Part shown: positions 13,798 through 15,304 of the stretch, in pieces
Layout: every line of letters starts with the position of its first letter
Position numbering within the stretch: the stretch's first letter is position 1
Assembly (NCBI GenBank): GCA_964469555.1
Contig: CAYYAQ010000124.1
Location: 1-15,304, forward strand
Length of the DNA: 15,304 nt
Direction of reading: 5' to 3'
DNA from: CAYYAQ01 sp964469555
GTDB lineage: Bacteria; Planctomycetota; UBA1135; UBA2386
Program-made: the position numbers and the translations under genes
The notes under the pieces: generated by a model
What the model was told of the DNA's origin: nothing
Databases searched by the model: none
The model's input: the letters and a program-made list of their open reading frames with translations, nothing else

Positions 13798-13828
13798 TTG
13801 ACCGCAACGCACCAGTTGTTGCTATATT
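13798..13828 (+). promoter_or_regulatory. Possible sigma70-type promoter for the gene at 13871
   Basis: TTGACC (13798-13803) and TATATT (13823-13828) are good -35 and -10 matches, but the spacer is 19 bases, longer than the ideal 17. It lies in a locally AT-richer part of an otherwise empty divergent region (13485-13870), 43 bases before the chosen start. Nothing else was identified in that 386-base stretch. Confidence 0.35.
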
Positions 13829-13858
13829 CCATCTGAACTACCTCGTGACCCCATGCCC

Positions 13859-13865
13859 GGGAGGG
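13859..13865 (+). promoter_or_regulatory. Ribosome binding site deciding a GTG start
   Basis: GGGAGGG lies 5 bases before the GTG at 13871 and downstream of the in-frame ATG at 13853. This favours GTG as the start and removes six residues from the longer reading. Confidence 0.7.
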
Positions 13866-13870
13866 CGGTT

Positions 13871-14920
13871 GTGAATCCACCTCGTCTCATCTCGTTGACG
13901 CTTGCCGCTACGGCTCTGTCAGTTGTGTTCTCATCCACCTCTGCCAGTGCGCAGACCACGGTGACCACGGAGGTCGACTTCGGCGTGGACCGGGAGACGA
14001 ACGGCACCTTCGTGTTCTCCACCGTGCCTTCGAACTCATCGACCGACCTGGCTCATGGCCTGACCGTCGCGGTGTTGGCTGGCAGTCCGCACACGGCGTC
14101 GGGTCCGATCAAGGTCCTGACCGACGGTCCCGCGCAGAAGAACTGGGACTCGGTACCGGAGAGCTTCTTCGCAGCCGACACGTCCACGAACATTCGCATC
14201 CAGATCAAGCTGACTAACATCCAGGGCATCGGCGAGATCAACACCTACAGCTGGCACCGGAACAGCCGCTCGCGCCAGCAGTACCGGGTGTACACCGCCC
14301 TGGCTCCAAGCAACAGTGCTCCGGACTTCACGGTCGCCTCGTTCCAGAACGACACCGCGCTCGCCAAGTTGGGCTACAAGGCCATCGCCTCGGTGGACAC
14401 GGGGGGGCACAGTGGCGGACAGGCCGGCGTAAGCGTTGCTGGATCGTTCGGACTCAATCAGTACGTCCTGTTCGACATCAAGCCCCACTCGCTCTCGAAT
14501 GTCTACCGGTCGACGTTCTTCGGGGAGATCGACATCTTGCCTCCATGCCAGGCACGCTCGAACAACTACGGAGCGGGCCTCGCCGGAAAGAACGGTGTTC
14601 CGACTCTCACTTCCAGCGTAGCGCCGGTGATGGGAAAGGCCATCAACCTGCTGGCGTCGAACTCCGCGGGTGCGGCAACTTTGGGCTGGGTGGTCGTCGG
14701 TCTGAAGTCGATCTCGCTATCCTTGCTCGGTGGCAAGCTGCTGGCCGATCCGGTGGTATTGACCGTCGTACCGATACCGACCAGCGGGCTCGTGCTGCCC
14801 GTGACCGTGCCTACCGCGCCTTGCGGCGCGTTGGTTTACGTACAGGTGATACAGAAGGACCAGGCTGCGGTAGCCGGGGCCTCGATGACACCCGGATTGC
14901 GGCTGACACTTGGAAAGTGA
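13871..14920 (+). CDS. Exported protein of unknown function with the shared C-terminal beta module
   Basis: The product is 349 aa from the GTG at 13871, which has GGGAGGG at ideal distance; an ATG at 13853 is in frame but has no such site. The signal peptide MNPPRLISLTLAATALSVVFSSTSASAQ is cleaved near residue 28. Residues about 30-222 form a beta-rich domain beginning VTTEVDFGVD and ending FFGEIDI. Domains ending in 'TFxxEIDI' are common in exported planctomycete proteins, where they serve as uncharacterised beta-sandwiches. Residues about 230-348 are the C-terminal module seen in three other exported proteins here: NNYGAGLAGKNGVPTL, LLGGKLLADP, VYVQVIQKD, then TPGLRLTLG. No catalytic residues were recognised. 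It appears monocistronic, with a possible promoter at 13798-13828 and a convergent gene downstream. Confidence 0.85.
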   Translation: MNPPRLISLTLAATALSVVFSSTSASAQTTVTTEVDFGVDRETNGTFVFSTVPSNSSTDLAHGLTVAVLAGSPHTASGPIKVLTDGPAQKNWDSVPESFFAADTSTNIRIQIKLTNIQGIGEINTYSWHRNSRSRQQYRVYTALAPSNSAPDFTVASFQNDTALAKLGYKAIASVDTGGHSGGQAGVSVAGSFGLNQYVLFDIKPHSLSNVYRSTFFGEIDILPPCQARSNNYGAGLAGKNGVPTLTSSVAPVMGKAINLLASNSAGAATLGWVVVGLKSISLSLLGGKLLADPVVLTVVPIPTSGLVLPVTVPTAPCGALVYVQVIQKDQAAVAGASMTPGLRLTLGK

Positions 14921-14945
14921 CCGAGTCGATCCAGCGCTACGAGAT

Positions 14946-14962
14946 GCGTCGAACCTCGACGC
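14946..14962. terminator. Short perfect hairpin between convergent genes
   Basis: GCGTCGA-ACC-TCGACGC is a perfect 7-bp stem with a 3-base loop, 26 bases after the stop at 14920 and 42 bases before the stop of the convergent gene. There is no T-run, so a terminator role is tentative. Confidence 0.3.
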
Positions 14963-15003
14963 GCACGACGCCGCTGCCACTTCTTCACGGTCTGCCGCCG
15001 GAC

Positions 15004-15304
15004 CTATCGCTTGCCCTTCCGGGTGCCGGTCGTCGTCTCGGCAGCTGCGTCGACGATCTTGCGCCAGGCGCGGACGAGTATCTTGCGTGAATCGAAGTTG
15101 ATACCCGCGGTGAAGCCCTTCTTCACCGCAGCATCGAGTGAAGTGCCAAAGCTACGGAGGCTGCTCGCCTGCGCCTGGACGTAGTTCTCCACTCTCTCGA
15201 GGCGAGTCTCGAGTTTGTCGACGCGTTCTTGGAGGTCGTTTGCGTTCGATTCCTGGAGAGCACCGTAGGCGGTGCCGCCGATTGCCGTCGCGAGAAGAAG
15301 GGTG
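15004..15304 (-). CDS. Partial: C-terminal part of a small membrane-anchored coiled-coil protein
   Basis: The frame is open from the window edge to TAG at 15004-15006, giving 100 codons with the start outside. An in-frame GTG at 15192 is internal and should not be taken as the start. The visible sequence begins with a hydrophobic stretch (TLLLATAIGGTAYGAL), probably the end of a signal peptide or membrane helix. It is followed by QESNANDLQERVDKLETRLE, whose leucine/valine spacing suits a coiled coil of three to four heptads. A basic tail follows (RAWRKIVD, then TTTGTRKGKR at the end). I recognise no family. An anchored oligomeric coiled-coil protein of the cell envelope is the simplest reading. 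Confidence 0.65.
   Translation of the reverse strand, partial: TLLLATAIGGTAYGALQESNANDLQERVDKLETRLERVENYVQAQASSLRSFGTSLDAAVKKGFTAGINFDSRKILVRAWRKIVDAAAETTTGTRKGKR

Noticed and set aside
15001..15018. A possible fifth copy of the dispersed repeat tail (TATCGCTTGCCC shared with copy B)
   Set aside because: The identity is only about 12 bases, it lies at the coding end of the partial gene, and the flanking bases do not align with the repeat.

Overview
The window looks like chromosomal DNA of a GC-rich planctomycete (Planctomycetota). That is an inference from the gene families present: a TIGR03067-type small lipoprotein, an ECF sigma factor of the planctomycete 'Sigma70_ECF/TIGR02999' type, a WD40 propeller resembling the tail of planctomycete Ser/Thr kinases, and several large exported proteins that share one C-terminal beta-rich module. 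No rRNA, tRNA, CRISPR array or intact insertion sequence was seen.

Layout. 1-906: an exported protein of unknown function whose signal peptide is interrupted by an in-frame amber codon, followed by a strong intrinsic terminator. 974-2938: an exported HEAT-repeat protein whose beta-rich front half and alpha-helical back half recall vitellogenin-type lipid-transfer proteins. 2939-3259: mostly gene-free, with what looks like the last codons of a transposase. 3260-4738 (minus): a DUF2779-like protein with a Cas4-type Fe-S nuclease half and a DEDD-type exonuclease half. 4917-5545: an ECF sigma factor whose natural start is separated from its body by an 11-bp tandem duplication that shifts the frame. 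5675-5808: copy A of a dispersed repeat. 5821-8661: a 946-residue exported purple-acid-phosphatase-like enzyme, bordered downstream by repeat copy B (8663-8754). 8943-9377: the TIGR03067-type lipoprotein. 9603-10985 (minus): an exported Asp-box (sialidase-like) propeller protein. 11091-11122: repeat fragment D. 11209-12261 (minus): a WD40 propeller that appears to have lost its N-terminal portion. 12430-12566: repeat copy C. 12588-13484 (minus): an exported galactose-binding-like protein. 13871-14920: another exported protein with the shared C-terminal module. 15004-15304 (minus): the C-terminal part of a small membrane-anchored coiled-coil protein that runs off the window.

How it fits together. 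Most genes are single transcription units with their own signal peptides, and nothing here forms a clear operon. The common thread is secretion: seven of the complete genes encode exported or lipid-anchored products, and four of these share a C-terminal beta module. A second thread is decay and rearrangement: a nonsense codon, a frameshifting duplication, a headless WD40 gene, a transposase remnant and four copies of one repeat. The sigma factor has no kinase next to it, although its family usually does, while an orphan kinase-tail-like WD40 propeller lies about 6 kb away beside repeat copy C.
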